A stretch of DNA of 64,000 bases from Taenia hydatigena (lineage: Eukaryota > Platyhelminthes > Cestoda > Cyclophyllidea > Taeniidae). Below the pieces are notes generated by a model. The model ran no database searches, had not been told where the DNA came from, and saw only the letters and a program-made list of their open reading frames with translations. The stretch lies in the NCBI GenBank assembly GCA_036345935.2, contig JADWOT020000001.1, forward strand, positions 9,025,500 to 9,089,499, written 5' to 3'. The position numbers and the translations under genes were made by a program. This document shows, in pieces, positions 1 to 11,336 of the stretch. The first letter of the stretch is position 1. The number at the start of each line of letters is the position of its first letter.

Positions 1-127
1 TGGAGATCAAGTCCATAACTTCATAATTGACAATATCTTGAAGGCCATTTGAAGTGGCGGTTTGTGCGCAAAATGAGATGAAATCGCCAAACTGAGTAAC
101 TTTGCTTACAACCTGCTTCAATTTTCG

Positions 128-478
128 CTACGCCCATTTTCGTAGTCGTCGTGACTGCTGAAGATCAACCTTGAGAACCCGCTTCTGCTGTAAGGTTAAA
201 CTGTTACAATTGTCTTCGGTACATACATCCGCGACTAGTTTTAGCTGTTGCTGGTGGGGAGGAGTAATGAACTTCAGTGAAACAGATTCCTGCTCTATGG
301 AATGACTTTGCATCTTCATTTGCTGTTTGATGAAAGTGACAGACACATCCAGATCCATTGCGACGACGAATGCATTTGCCAACTGACAGGCAAGTGGAAG
401 TTCACTAACCGCTACTGGTGACAGCGGACACTTTAAACGAAGTGGGCGCACGCCTTGAGTTTTGTGCCTCAGGCGCAC
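128..478 (-). other. Open frame of about 120 codons, possible exon of unknown protein
   Basis: The minus-strand frame is open from a stop just upstream (near 505) to TAG at 130-128 and has no good ATG at its start; the first usable initiator would be GTG. That would suit an internal or terminal exon rather than a whole gene. Composition is protein-like, with a Cys-rich patch (DVCTEDNC) and a basic C-terminus (QQSRRLRKWA). It lies 600 bases downstream of the kelch stop on the same strand, but nothing links it to that gene. I do not recognise the family. It may be chance. Confidence 0.2.
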
Positions 479-678
479 GGATTCCTCATTTCTTCTTGGT
501 CAATGGTATTTGAATGCTCGAAGCATCGCATAACGATCCTTAGTGATTGCATGAATTTCCCCCACCACTGCTTGACACAATTTACATTTCTTTGGTAATG
601 AGAATCATTTAGGAAAAGTTTGTGCATCGAATTGTCCTTCTGTGCGACTTATGATATACTTCTACGATGGCACATTGA

Positions 679-868
679 TGCAGCTACTCGAGACTCCCTT
701 GGAGGCAGGAGAAGGCTTAGTGCTTGGGCAGAATAGATGCATTCGGCAAACAAAAAGGACCCAGGGCTGCTGTCATGGCTCGGAGGCCATCCCATCCGGC
801 TAGGGCAGCAATGTGGCCTCCCAAGTAACCGTAACTGACGTCGGTGGTCAAACAAGCAAAGTATTACA
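679..868 (+). mobile_element. Solo LTR, degraded copy 1
   Basis: About 190 bases matching the copies at 10523-10712, 10962-11146 and 11154-11336. It starts TG (TGCAGC, against TGTAGC in the younger copies) and ends ATTACA. The flanking five bases (ATTGA at 674-678 and ATGGC at 869-873) agree at only three positions, so the copy looks old. The TG...CA ends and short target duplications of the family fit solo LTRs of an LTR retrotransposon. No internal coding region of the parent is present. Confidence 0.65.
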
Positions 869-1077
869 ATGGCTTAGCATTGTATCCATACAAAACACTT
901 AATAAAAGTACATTTTTCCTCCCTATACTCCACAATTTTTGACACCTGATGACCAACCCGTGGGGCAATTTTTAGTTTTCTACAAAAAAATTGGACGTTA
1001 GAAGGAGGCTTTGGAATTTGGCAAAACAAATCAGTATATTGGAAATGTGAAACCAAAATCCTTGAACTGCAATTGTT

Positions 1078-2189
1078 TTAACGTTCTTCCAGCGTTTCTC
1101 TTGCCACCAGAAGATAAGACCATGAGAAATCTTCCAGCTCAAATAATGGCTTCCATTCAAAATTGGCCAACGGTTGGTTCTACAAGGGTTACAACATTAG
1201 TAGTTACTTTTGAGTAGTTAAGTAGTGAATGGAAACCAATAATTTACCTCTTCGGTGGGTAAAAATTCATAGACTTTGCTCGTCGAATAGCCGGATGCTA
1301 TAATAAATAGGTTAATAAATTTAAGTAGTTTGATTATGTAATATGCAGTTCCACAGGATATGAACACAACACTTACCTAACATTATCAATCTGTTGCTGA
1401 ATGAGACAAGCGATATAAGGAAAAGGTCAGACATTTGAATTCCATTAAGACGAGTCCACTGAGCGTTCGCTTGTTCGATCGATGTCAGTGGAAGGTATTC
1501 GGCACTTGACTCATCGTCCCCTCCTACAACTACTACGCATCCTTTGAAGTAGGCCATTCCTGGAGAAACGCGCTTCTGTAACATTGGATTGAGCTTGATC
1601 CATCGCCATCCACTCCTACTCTCCGCATCTTCCACCAATATTGCAGCATTTCTTGAATCTATCATTATTTCATCAAAATGACAAGCTCCACCAACAACTA
1701 CGATTCCTATTTCTGGGATATTTAATGCCGATGCATCACTTTGTACAGTCGGCATATTAGGGAGTCTGGTGAGCCTAGATTGTTGACTCATCCTAATCAA
1801 ACATACCTGCCACTGGCCATGTCTAGTTTTTCACAAGTGGAAGAGGGCATTCCGGCAGCTAAGCCGCCAAAAATGAAAATTGATTCATTTCTCAACGCAA
1901 CAGCAGATTGGAAGCGTTCTTCTGTTGTTCGAAAAGTTCTTTTAAAAGTAGAACCATCTCGGTAATTTACAGACTCCACACTACATAATGCGCCAATATT
2001 ATCAACTAAACATACTCTACCTAAAAAGCAAGGGGATGAGACCATAAATTTAGTTCACCGTCTAATGCAATCGCTACTAAACTGTGAGGAACTTCTAGAT
2101 TGAACGATTCGTCCGGTTGCAACTGCGGCACAGACATTAAACGCCAGGACTTTGAAACACTATTGTAGCCGTAGATCATCAGCACCTCT
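1078..2189 (-). CDS. Kelch-repeat protein, 3' part of gene (five exons, N-terminus not in view)
   Basis: Exons, in coding order on the minus strand: 2189-2059, 2020-1807, 1765-1377, 1297-1248, 1179-1078 (TAA at 1080-1078). All four introns are GT-AG, of 38, 41, 79 and 68 bases, and every junction keeps one open frame of about 295 residues, which is strong evidence for a real spliced gene. The protein shows kelch-type blades: hydrophobic stretches ending in Gly-Gly (IFIFGG, VVVVGG twice) followed later by a Trp (GWRWIKL, AQWTRL). Kelch repeats fold into a beta-propeller that binds partner proteins; in BTB-kelch proteins this recruits substrates to cullin-3 ubiquitin ligase. No BTB or BACK domain was found upstream, so class is open. 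The first exon begins after an acceptor (TTTTAG, 2195-2190), so at least one more exon lies upstream, perhaps beyond a long intron. The last exon is chosen because it joins in phase and ends in a stop. Family assignment sure; exact orthologue unknown. Confidence 0.85.
2021..2058 (-). other. Ultra-short 38-base intron of the kelch gene
   Basis: It begins GTGAAC and ends CTTTTTAG on the minus strand. Reading through it breaks the kelch frame with a stop; removing it joins two kelch segments in phase (ALDG to RVCLVD). Introns near 36-40 bases form a known size class in tapeworms and other flatworms, so this supports the taxonomic guess. A second tiny intron of 41 bases lies at 1766-1806. Confidence 0.8.
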
Positions 2190-2496
2190 CTAAAAGTTTT
2201 CAAAAATTTGCCATAGAGTGGCAGTACAAAATGGCATGAAGGTTGCGTAAAGGGGCTATTTCACAGAATCCAATGGCTAAAAATCGGAGCACTTATGGAA
2301 TCGGCTAGCCGGTTCTTTGGAAGGGTGGTTATTGCTATACTAAAAGTGATTCACGTACTTTCTTTGTGGCCGGCAGTTGGATACAGGCCGAAACCTCTGT
2401 CCCATAATCTCATTCGACCCGAATTCCACGTTTTGGCGGAACATCGGCTTTAAAACAGTCACAGAAATAAAGTGCTTTTTATAGTTTAACCCGAGA

Positions 2497-2518
2497 TGTG
2501 TGTGTGTGTGTGTGTGTG
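2497..2518 (+). repeat. TG dinucleotide microsatellite
   Basis: Eleven uninterrupted TG units. On the minus strand it lies inside a 170-codon open frame and encodes a Thr-His run, a sign that this frame is not real coding sequence. Confidence 0.95.
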
Positions 2519-5500
2519 AATAAGTGAAGGAATGTAAACGTGGCGCGCGTTGAGGAGCCTCTGGTAACCTGGAAGAAACCAAGAGATTGGCTGCAATGCA
2601 CAAGTGGTGAGTAAACCAAACCAGCGCCAACTGACAATCATTTGTGTGCTTCGACTGTTCTCGTAAATGTGATAATTGAATTCGCAAGCTTAAGTGATCC
2701 TTGCTTTTTGGTGACAAGCCTCGACGTGATGCAAGAAGGGCACATACTGCGGCTAGGAATACCAGTGACGACCTTAACAGAAGGATTGAAAATGGACTTG
2801 CGAAACTGCTCTTAAAGTCGTTCATTACGTGTATCCGTGTTACAGGCCTCAATTATGCAAAATAGCGATTAAATTTGCCCTATGTGGCATCACCTATTTA
2901 AATCGTGGTTTAATTAAACTTCTCTAATAAAAATCCCCAACTTCCTCCTCCCATTCACCCACCACAAATGTTCCCACATGATTTACAGCGAAATGTATGT
3001 AGTTGTTTGCTCAGAACCACAAACTCCTTGCAATAAGTCAGCTAACACTTTGCTAACCCAGAGAAATGGACACGCCGACTCACAATTGGCCTCCAAATGC
3101 ACCCAACAGACTTGCGTAACTCATTTATCCTCTTCATTAGCAGTCAGTGATTTGGTTACTTGGAGACAAAGACATCAGACATTCTTCTCTCCCATACAAT
3201 CGCGAATAAGTTCGTGTTGACACTGCTCTTGGTTCGCCGTCGCTGTCAACCTGTCAATGCCTCCAAAACCATTCCAAGTCTACGATCGCTCAGGTCATTT
3301 TTGCCCCAACTCACAGACGCACAGCTCCTCCATGGTGAGCGTTGTGCTAAAAGTCGTCCGGCTGATAGGTGAGTGCTCTTCCTGGTGATGTGTGCATTTT
3401 AATAAATGTTATCTAACTGCCAGAAGGGTTTCGTGGCAGCCTACAAAGCGAGAGGGCGACGTGAGCCCAATATCTGCGCATTCGGAGGCAGTAATCAAAG
3501 TAGAGGTGTACGACTTCTTCAAGTGACGCCTCATGCACTGGTGGCATTCATCAATGGAACAACGTCTGATTTTTTAGCGTGTTAGTCTTTCCTCTGGGCT
3601 CGAGCTCTACTTGAGCATCATGCATCACAGTTGTTCAACTAAACTGATTCACTTTTACTTCGTGTTTCAAAGTGAAGAGATAATGCTGGTACAGTCTTCA
3701 CTGGTGGACGATTTGGTGGCATCAAGTTCGAGAAGACACCCTCCACCGTGCTACTATTATTTTCAAAATCAAACTGAGTCGAGAAAACGCAAGTTGACCG
3801 AGGGTTACTTTGTAAGATCACCACACCTAACTTGCGTCCCACTCTCACGTGTCAGTGGATGCGTGTGGTGTGTTCAACCGTTGACAAACTTACACCACTG
3901 TCCTGAGGTCCTTGTGGTTTCATTCCACGTCTCTTTCTTATGCAAATCCGAATCTCATAGAAGTGGTTAAGCAAACAAATGCATTGACGCAGGGCCTTAA
4001 AACATAACAAGTTTTTCATGACCTTATCAAGTAGACATTTTAAGTGATATTTACGAAAATGGAAACGTGAGTGGCAATTGTCATTTGAGGAATGGGCTAA
4101 CTTGATGCGGTCCTTCCGAATGCATATCCAATTCCACTATCATGCCAGCCAAAAACCAACTCAATTGTAAATGATGGGGAAATTAGTGCCGATCCCATAC
4201 AGAAGACCTGGAATCTGCTTCTACAATCGAAAACTACTCCCGTGATTTGTAGAATTGTTGTTACAACCAAAAAAATCGAGGAGATCCATGTTGACGTTGA
4301 TGGACTCATGATTCTAGCTGTTATCATTTCTTCAACCGGACGCTTTCCTTCCCCTTCCTACAAAGGGAACATCAAGGATCTGCATGCCTCCTGGGCGGTC
4401 AAGCTTTCCGCTGCTCTTTGTGTGCTTCAGGATATCAGTTTCCTACAATGACGGTTGCAAATTCAAGAAGACACGTCTTTATGATCAACACTTAAACAAG
4501 TCTTGAAGAAGGATTTGAAGCTCGCATTGATGAGTGACCTCTTTTGAGTGGATTCAATCAACCCATACAAAGCGCGACCCCACTGTACCACTGGCCATTG
4601 GCCAAAGCATCCAGCACCCAATACGGCCATTCGCACTAACCTAAAACCAAAGCGCAATCTCGCGAACAATTTACTTGCCCAAAGTCACTTAGTCGCACCT
4701 TTCGAATCTTGAGCAAGTCATCCATGAGATCATACAGAACGGCCTAAGCAACGAATTCAACCATCAGCTTCGTTGCGCGTACTCAGCTTCGACAAAATTC
4801 GCATTTTAACATTGTTGACTACATCTGCGAACAAAGAGCAGTAGTGTGTTTTCTACTCCACAATTTTCACAAAGCCGAGATTATTCGAGTGCTGACATTG
4901 AAGCATATTAGCTTTGCATTGAGGTGAGTCACACCAACAGCTCCGCACTTGATAAATGGCAGTCACAAAACCCTCAATGGAGTGCCAGTAACAGCTTTTG
5001 AAATTGTTGTTGGATGTGCAGCCTAATTTCACTCCACTTCTCCCCGGTCACCGAAGTGATTCCACTGTTCTACTGAGAGCAATGAAAAATGTCATTTGTG
5101 CGATTTGTCGATTATGCAGCCACGTTATAATCCTTTGCCGCTGAATGCAACACAGTCAGACTTGCTTGACCATAATGTTCTGTTCAGTGAGTTTCAACAT
5201 GGAGACAACCTTTGTCGAGACTGATACACATTTTTCCAAAGGAAGAAACGAGATGGATTTAAAAAACAACACTTAAATTATCATCATTAATGCCGATTTG
5301 CTACAAGATTTGGAGGAAAAGCTACCACCCTGAAAGTGAAATGACGTAAAGGTGCTACTGACTTGTTGTAAGTAGCACCTGTGTGAGCTGCTCACTGTCA
5401 CGATCGGTGGAGTTCAACCATCCGGCGCTAATGAGCAGAAAATTGCCCAATTTCCTTCACTGTGTCCAACATGTGCATACAATTATTGGCAAGGCGAGCT

Positions 5501-7499
5501 TTTCCTAACCCACCTCCGGCAAGGGCCGTGGAATCCGCAACCGCCTGATTTGCCTCAACATTACGGTCAAGAGCTATTTCACCAAACAGTCAAATTTTAG
5601 AGGAAGAGGTGCAGAGGTTGACTGCGACCTGATTATTGCTTTGGTAAGAGATTCACTATGTCACAATAGTACGAAATTGAAACTCATTTACACCTTAAGT
5701 GTCATGAGCCGCATTAAACTCGGGAATCGCGAATACCGACCGCTCTTCCACCACGTGGTTCGTTTAAACGATCCCCTTTTTCCTTCTGTCACCCTTACTA
5801 TGCGAAAATGAGTCACTTCTACACATTTTTAGTATAAGCTAGGACGAGGGCGTCTTGGGCTCAGGACAACGACTGCTTTGTTTCACGGCCAGATTAAATG
5901 TTCTCCTCCCGCCTCTCGCCCACAAGCACATTCAATGCACATTTGTAATAATATTTTCGGAAATTTTCAGTGATTTGTATAAAGTCTGCAAGAAATGCAG
6001 GTGCATCAGTCAATTAAGTACTTGCAAAGAGCCCCCAGATCGCGCATTTCGCAGTGCTCCCACAGTTAAACAAACATAATTTCGTCTTACATGGGATCGA
6101 CGAATCGTTCATAGCATCAAGTGGGGACAACAAGGAAAGTAGGTTGTCTCAAGTAAATCACTTGAAGTCAAGACCAAAGCAGACATAATGCTCGACCAAA
6201 ATAAACACATTGGACAAAGCAAAAGGAGAAAACGGGGCTTCAGCAACCATCAAAGCCAGCATTTGGGGAGCAATGTCAGCCGTTCTAAAACTACCTTGGC
6301 ATTTATCAGTCATTTGGTACACGTCAGAAAGCATTTGGAGGTTCGTCTTCACAACCACCACGAATAAAAGATGAGACTGAAATTAACAAAAAGCTTCCCT
6401 CCAGAGATTTAAAATACAGCTGATTGAACACTTTGCTTGCTCAGAATGCAATACACAAATCCTTCAAAGTAGACAAATACTGGCCGATGATTGACAAGTT
6501 GTAGGCACATTGTGGTAAGCACACGCTAGTCAACCTTTCAACGCAAAAAAAGACAACAGTCAATTTCCATTCCCTACCAAGGTCAATCCCACCACTTTGA
6601 CGGAATTCGAAGCAAACGATGAGCAAAAACAAACGGGACCAAAGCAGTGAAAAAGGCACGTACGTGATCAGTCCCAAGCCACATACACTGACATCTGATC
6701 CTCCACTTCCACACAAAACGCACTCATCTTAGCCTCTCCACCCAAAACAATCCCAAAAGTGGTGAGCGCATATTTAAAGTACAGACGATTTCCTATTGAC
6801 TCGCCCTCATCTGCTGATCAGCTAGACGCGCGTTCAGTGTCTGCGACTAGCGTTGTCTGCAAATGGAACCAACCCATCAATATTTCTGAGAGACTAGACA
6901 ACTGCATCGAAGTCGACTGGGTTAGCAGTACCCTAGCACACCTGGAACAAATCAACCTCCTCCAACATCCACAATCCAACCACGTGCCTCACCGATGGAG
7001 ACGCTGTGCACGTCAGCACCGTGACCTCTAATCTGCGACCATCTTCAGGCAATCTCAAAACACGCGACTCATCCATGAGCACTGTCAAACAATTTGAAAC
7101 ATAATCCACCAAATGACTTGATTAGAGGAATCGATGCCACATCTAAAGACGAAACCAAATTCGATGAGTTTGCAAATGAAGCCATATTTAGTGTATTAGT
7201 CCATAAAAATACGTGAACGAAGAAAATAAAACGATGAAGGGCAAATGATGGATGACTGCGTAAACAGGGACAAAAATTGTTTCGAAGTAGCCGAGTATTT
7301 AGTGTTGTGAGTGGATAAATAGGAGAGCGGTAAAAGTTTAAAAAAGTAGGGGGTAGAAGACGACAGTCATTACTAGGAATTCAACCACCTTCACATCCAA
7401 TTCTGTGGAGATGGCCCGGGGCCCATTAAGGCTCTTCCCCATCTCTGTCAGCCTCACTTCCTTCACCGCCCAGGTAGCCCCTTCGCCACCTAACCGTAC

Positions 7500-7670
7500 G
7501 CAACCTGCAGTGTCGCGTTCGACGATGACGCGAAGGAGACTGAGCTGTCCAGGAGATCGTCAGCAACAGCCTCAACGTGGTAGAAGGGTGCAGGTTCAAC
7601 AATGCGTTGTCGATCACTGCCTTTGCCGCATCACGTTCCTTGTCGGTAAGAAGAGTAGGGTCATAGTGAA
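7500..7670 (-). other. Coding-like patch with an apparent frameshift, unknown origin
   Basis: On the minus strand, 7668-7592 reads as an acidic, helix-like stretch (HYDPTLLTDKER, AAKAVIDNAL). Just downstream the protein-like character moves to another frame (FYHVEAVADDLL, SSSNATLQ) to about 7500, where a stop follows. A frame change without a usable GT-AG pair suggests a decayed gene fragment. The patch is more GC-rich than its surroundings. I do not recognise the protein, and chance is possible. Confidence 0.15.
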
Positions 7671-7993
7671 GTGGAAATGAATGGTTAACGGAGCATGGAG
7701 GCATTATGTGAAGGAAGCAACCGAGCAGATGATAATATTTTACAATGAGACAACAAAGAGCAACCATAAACTTAGAACCAATGATAACAACCAAAAACTA
7801 ACAAAATTACATCACGCAGACACTCTGCCGAACGTAGGGCACACGGCGTCACAACATTCGCACTTCACTTCCTCACTACGTGACAGTCAGATTCAGCGTT
7901 TTTTAATTCGGTCTTGGTAAGAGATGGTGGAACCAAATGGACGCCAAAAACACTCTGGATCGCCCATACCTATTTATTCATCACTTTTTCTGT

Positions 7994-8458
7994 TGTGAAC
8001 AAATACAACAATCCAGCCGACAGGATGAGCGCAAATCGCAGTCACTTGCGGACAAATACAACAAAATTGCCCACACAATGAGCGCAAACCCCAGTCACTT
8101 GTGAACAAATACAACAATCTAGCCGACAGGATGAGCGAAAATCGCATTTATCGTGCATATCAATACAACAGAATTGCCCGCACAATGAGCGCAAATCGCA
8201 GTCTTGTGTGGACAAATACAAAATTTACTACTGATTGCGCGAATATCGCAGTCTCGTTTAGCCTAATACACCATTATTCCTTATGGAAGGGCGCGAAAAT
8301 TGTTGTCTCGTGTCGATTAATACTACAAAAGTGTCCACAAAAGGAGGGAAAATCGCAGTTTTGTGTAGATTGATGGTATAAAAGTGCCCAGGGGAGCGAA
8401 AATCGCATTCTTGTGTAGATCAGTACTAAAAATTGTACTCAGTGTGAGCCAAATTCGT
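7994..8458 (+). repeat. Tandem array of about nine 52-base units (part of R4)
   Basis: A recurring start (GACAAATAC or ATTAATACTAC variants) appears near 7996, 8051, 8103, 8157, 8211, 8261, 8313, 8364 and 8414, a spacing of 50-55 bases. Each unit also carries a GAGCG...AATCGCAGT block. The first units are closest to each other and later ones drift, as in an ageing minisatellite. A related array in reverse orientation lies at 48050-48600 inside the other R4 copy. Confidence 0.8.
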
Positions 8459-10522
8459 AGTCTCCGCCCTACGGGCTTTGTCGACTCACTCGTACTCAAT
8501 GCAATCAGCATTGATGTAAAAAGGCGGCTGAATAACCGGATTTTTCTACATGGCAGAAAATAGATGAACATCACTCCATCCATCTTAGTTTTAACAGGTA
8601 CATCACAGCTCTGACCTTCCATTTCTTTTATCGATCAGAAACTATTTTGCACGATATAAATGCAGCCATTTACCGGGTAAACTCCTACATGCTTTACACT
8701 GCTCTAACCCCACCTTGTATGCTAATAGCACCCTAAAGCAGTCAATTATAAAAAAAACACGAACAATGCTTTCAAGGGGCATTAGGCCTGTTTCCAACAA
8801 TCAGCACATCAAATATATATAACGTTGGTAAGTACGGAGTTAACACTTACTGTAGCTCCTACCAGGCGACATAGTCACCAAGACCTCTGCTGTACTCACA
8901 GCCGAGAAAAGAGACGAGAGAAGGACCAAATTTGTGACACCTGGAGTCCCACCAAGGACACAACCTTCTAAGCGTTCGCCTTCACGCACATACTCGATGC
9001 CCTAATACTGCGGTTCTCCGCCTCATGGAAGGAGTGCCAAATAAATTACACGTTGTCAAATTGGGCAGCAAGCCTCGTGATGAAAGAGTGTGAAGTCTTT
9101 CGAAGCACTAATGACTGTGCAAAATAGGGGAGACATTTACCATATCCTTTGCAACTAAAAACGGGGTGTGATAACCCTTCTCAGGAGCGAAGAAATTGTC
9201 GCCATACACGGAAGTCACCCCAACACTTCAACCAACATAGCCACTTTTGCCACAGCATTGATCAGCTGTTGCCGGTGACATGTGATTTGCCCTGAGAGAA
9301 AGCAAATCACCACATAAAAAAGCCTAAATGACCTCACGGAGCGAAAGCAAGACACTAGCTCATAATTTTGGCATTTTCGAGTTCATGTTATTCCGCATCT
9401 CCTCTCACATCGATGCTGAGACGATCTCTAGTATTATGCCATCACTCGGTGAAAAGATGGATGGGTTACACCCCAACCGGTTCGCCACCTTCGCAAGAAT
9501 CGAAACCCTTCATTCATTCAGTGAAGTCAGCATGCAATATTTTAATACCAACTGCCACCGAAGCCAGAAATTTCTCTTCATCGACTACAGCAAGGGAAAG
9601 GAAGTCCTACAAAACGCCATCTGATAAGTGGACTCTCACAATCAACCACTAGAATGACTTATATGCAGTTTTTAGCACAGCAGCGCGCTAGAGACTGACA
9701 TTTTGGTAGAAGTCCACATCATACAATCACTAAATTGTGTTTCCTTGGCTTAATTTTGTGGTTCCCCCAATAATTATCATGAAATTATGAACCTCACCAC
9801 TGATTCATACACAACGGTTCCATTGTCCTCAAGTGGCGAACCCGCCGATTCGATATGCAATTTATCGCCACTAATAAACCACTGATAACTAATAACAGGA
9901 AAAACTGATTGCCCACATTTCGGCATAATTCGAAAAAGATTTGGCACAGCCAAAAACAGCAGACACCGTCCCGGAGCAAGATCCCACGTCAGCATTTAAT
10001 CAAATACGTTGACATAATTCAAGCCTTTCACTAACGACAAATTCAGCAAGCCTCAAGAGTCGCTATCAACGTAATCATGTCAAAATCACAAGTTTACTTA
10101 TGCGTATGCATAAAATAAGTCAAAAACTTTCAAAATAAATACTCACATATCCGAACTCTCCGGCACAAATTTAAACCAGGCACAGCAACGACCACACCAA
10201 ACCCGATATTTCATATAGACCGCTGAGTACACGGCAGGGCATTGGACACGGAAAAAGCAAAGTAATTGACAGAAGTATTTTTCAACTTTGTGTGTTGCAA
10301 TGAAAAAGGCTTTCTATTTTACGCAAAATGCTAATTAGAAGCTTTGCTGACAACGATTTCATTAAGGCATTTACACGAACATTTAAATAGGCTTTTAGTT
10401 CCAATAATTCTTATTGCACACGTCAGTCAAGAACAAGTCTTTTCATAGATTCTCATTGTTAATAATTTGATTCCCGTGCAATTTTTGTTGCTTTTATCAT
10501 CGCAGTAGTGTAGTACTCATGT

Positions 10523-10712
10523 TGTAGCGTCCCGAGGCTCCCTTGAAGGCAAATGAAGGCAGAATGCTAGAGTAGAATATATATGCATTGAACGGACAGA
10601 AGGAAACAAGCTGCTGCCATGGCCTAGAGGCTAGCCTATGCAGCTAGGGCAATATGGCTACCTCTCTGTGGCCCTGACCGAAACCGGTAGTTCAAACAAA
10701 CAAAATATTACA
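10523..10712 (+). mobile_element. Solo LTR copy 2, with 5-base target duplication
   Basis: The element runs from TGTAGCGTCCCG to AATATTACA and is flanked on both sides by CATGT (10518-10522 and 10713-10717). TG...CA ends, a 5-base duplication and an internal TATA-like stretch (near 10580) are what an LTR retrotransposon leaves after recombination between its two LTRs. It lies within R4 and so inserted later than R4. Confidence 0.8.
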
Positions 10713-10713
10713 C

Positions 10714-10960
10714 ATGTTTCCTTAACCGCATCTTTTAGGCCAGTGGCAGGAACACGGGACTATCTCCCAGCGCCAACAATGACCGTTGAGCAACTTGCTA
10801 TTAAAACGCTATTAATCCACGTTTTGTATGAGACAGTAAGTGTGTCTCAGAACAATTAACTTTCTCGTATTAGGCATAGGCGCAGAGGTGGGGAGGCGAA
10901 TGAAGAAATCCCTGCAAATGCAGCCTATGCGAATAACGTGCGGAGGATCTAAAACACTGT
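10714..10960 (-). repeat. R4 segment with conserved short frame
   Basis: On the minus strand this reads a peptide with the core CRDFFIRLPTSAPMP; the plus-strand partner at 46870-46970 reads CRDIFIRLPTPAFMP in the same frame, followed in both by LIVLR. It shows that the material between two solo LTRs is R4 and not the inside of a retrotransposon. The family of the encoded peptide is unknown. Confidence 0.55.
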
Positions 10961-10961
10961 C

Positions 10962-11146
10962 TGTAGCGTCCCGAGGCTCCCTTAAGGCAAAAGAAGGCAA
11001 AGTGGCAGAGTAGAATATATATATTCACCGGACAGAGGGAAGAAGGCTGCTGGCATGGCTCAGAGGCCAGCCCACGCAGCTAGGGCAATATGGCCACCTC
11101 TGTGACCTTGACAGAAACCAGCAGTTCTAACAAACAAAGTATTACA
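10962..11146 (+). mobile_element. Solo LTR copy 3, with 5-base target duplication
   Basis: It starts TGTAGCGTCCCG and ends AGTATTACA, flanked by CTGTC at 10957-10961 and 11147-11151. Its target duplication differs from that of copy 2, so the two same-direction LTRs 250 bases apart are separate insertions and not the two ends of one element. It lies immediately beside copy 4 in opposite orientation. Confidence 0.8.
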
Positions 11147-11153
11147 CTGTCAT

Positions 11154-11336
11154 TGTAACACTTTGTTTGGTTAGACTACCTGTTTCAGTCAGGGTGACAG
11201 AGGTTGCCATATTGCCCTAGTTGCGTAGGCTGGCCCCCGAGCCATGCCAGCACTGATTCCCCTCTGTCTGTTGAATATATGTATTCTACCCTAGTGTTCT
11301 CCCTTTTCGCCTTCAAGGGAGCCTTGGGATGCCACA
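11154..11336 (-). mobile_element. Solo LTR copy 4, inverted relative to copy 3
   Basis: Reverse-complement copy of the same LTR (TGTGGCATCCC at its 5' end, GTGTTACA at its 3' end). Flanks GTCAT (11149-11153) and GTCAG (11337-11341) match at four of five positions. With copy 3 it makes an inverted repeat of about 375 bases with a spacer of only seven bases. Copy 3 seems to have inserted after copy 4, since its duplicated target overlaps the sequence next to copy 4. Confidence 0.78.

Larger units (their letters stand above)
2190..7989. other. Gene-poor stretch upstream of the kelch gene
   Basis: No frame here shows a recognisable domain, and I could not find BTB or BACK exons for the kelch gene on the minus strand. 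Open frames are short, occur on both strands and show no splice-phase linkage. The only clear local structure is a TG dinucleotide run at 2497-2518. A small minus-strand coding-like patch near 7500-7670 is listed separately. Confidence 0.5.

Noticed and set aside
2340..2852. 170-codon minus-strand frame upstream of the kelch gene
   Set aside because: It runs through a TG microsatellite (Thr-His run), has no domain, and does not join the kelch exons in phase.
7994..8458. CRISPR-like array
   Set aside because: Units are contiguous and degenerate without unique spacers between constant repeats, and the genome is eukaryotic.
9777..9995. Minus-strand frame resembling an immunoglobulin-like strand pattern (YQWFISGDKL)
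   Set aside because: The DNA matches 47690-47880 in the other R4 copy, where the frame is not kept; it is repeat sequence and the resemblance is by chance.
10523..11146. Short LTR retrotransposon with two LTRs around a 250-base interior
   Set aside because: The two LTRs have different target duplications and the interior matches R4 at 46840-46980, so these are two solo LTRs in R4.
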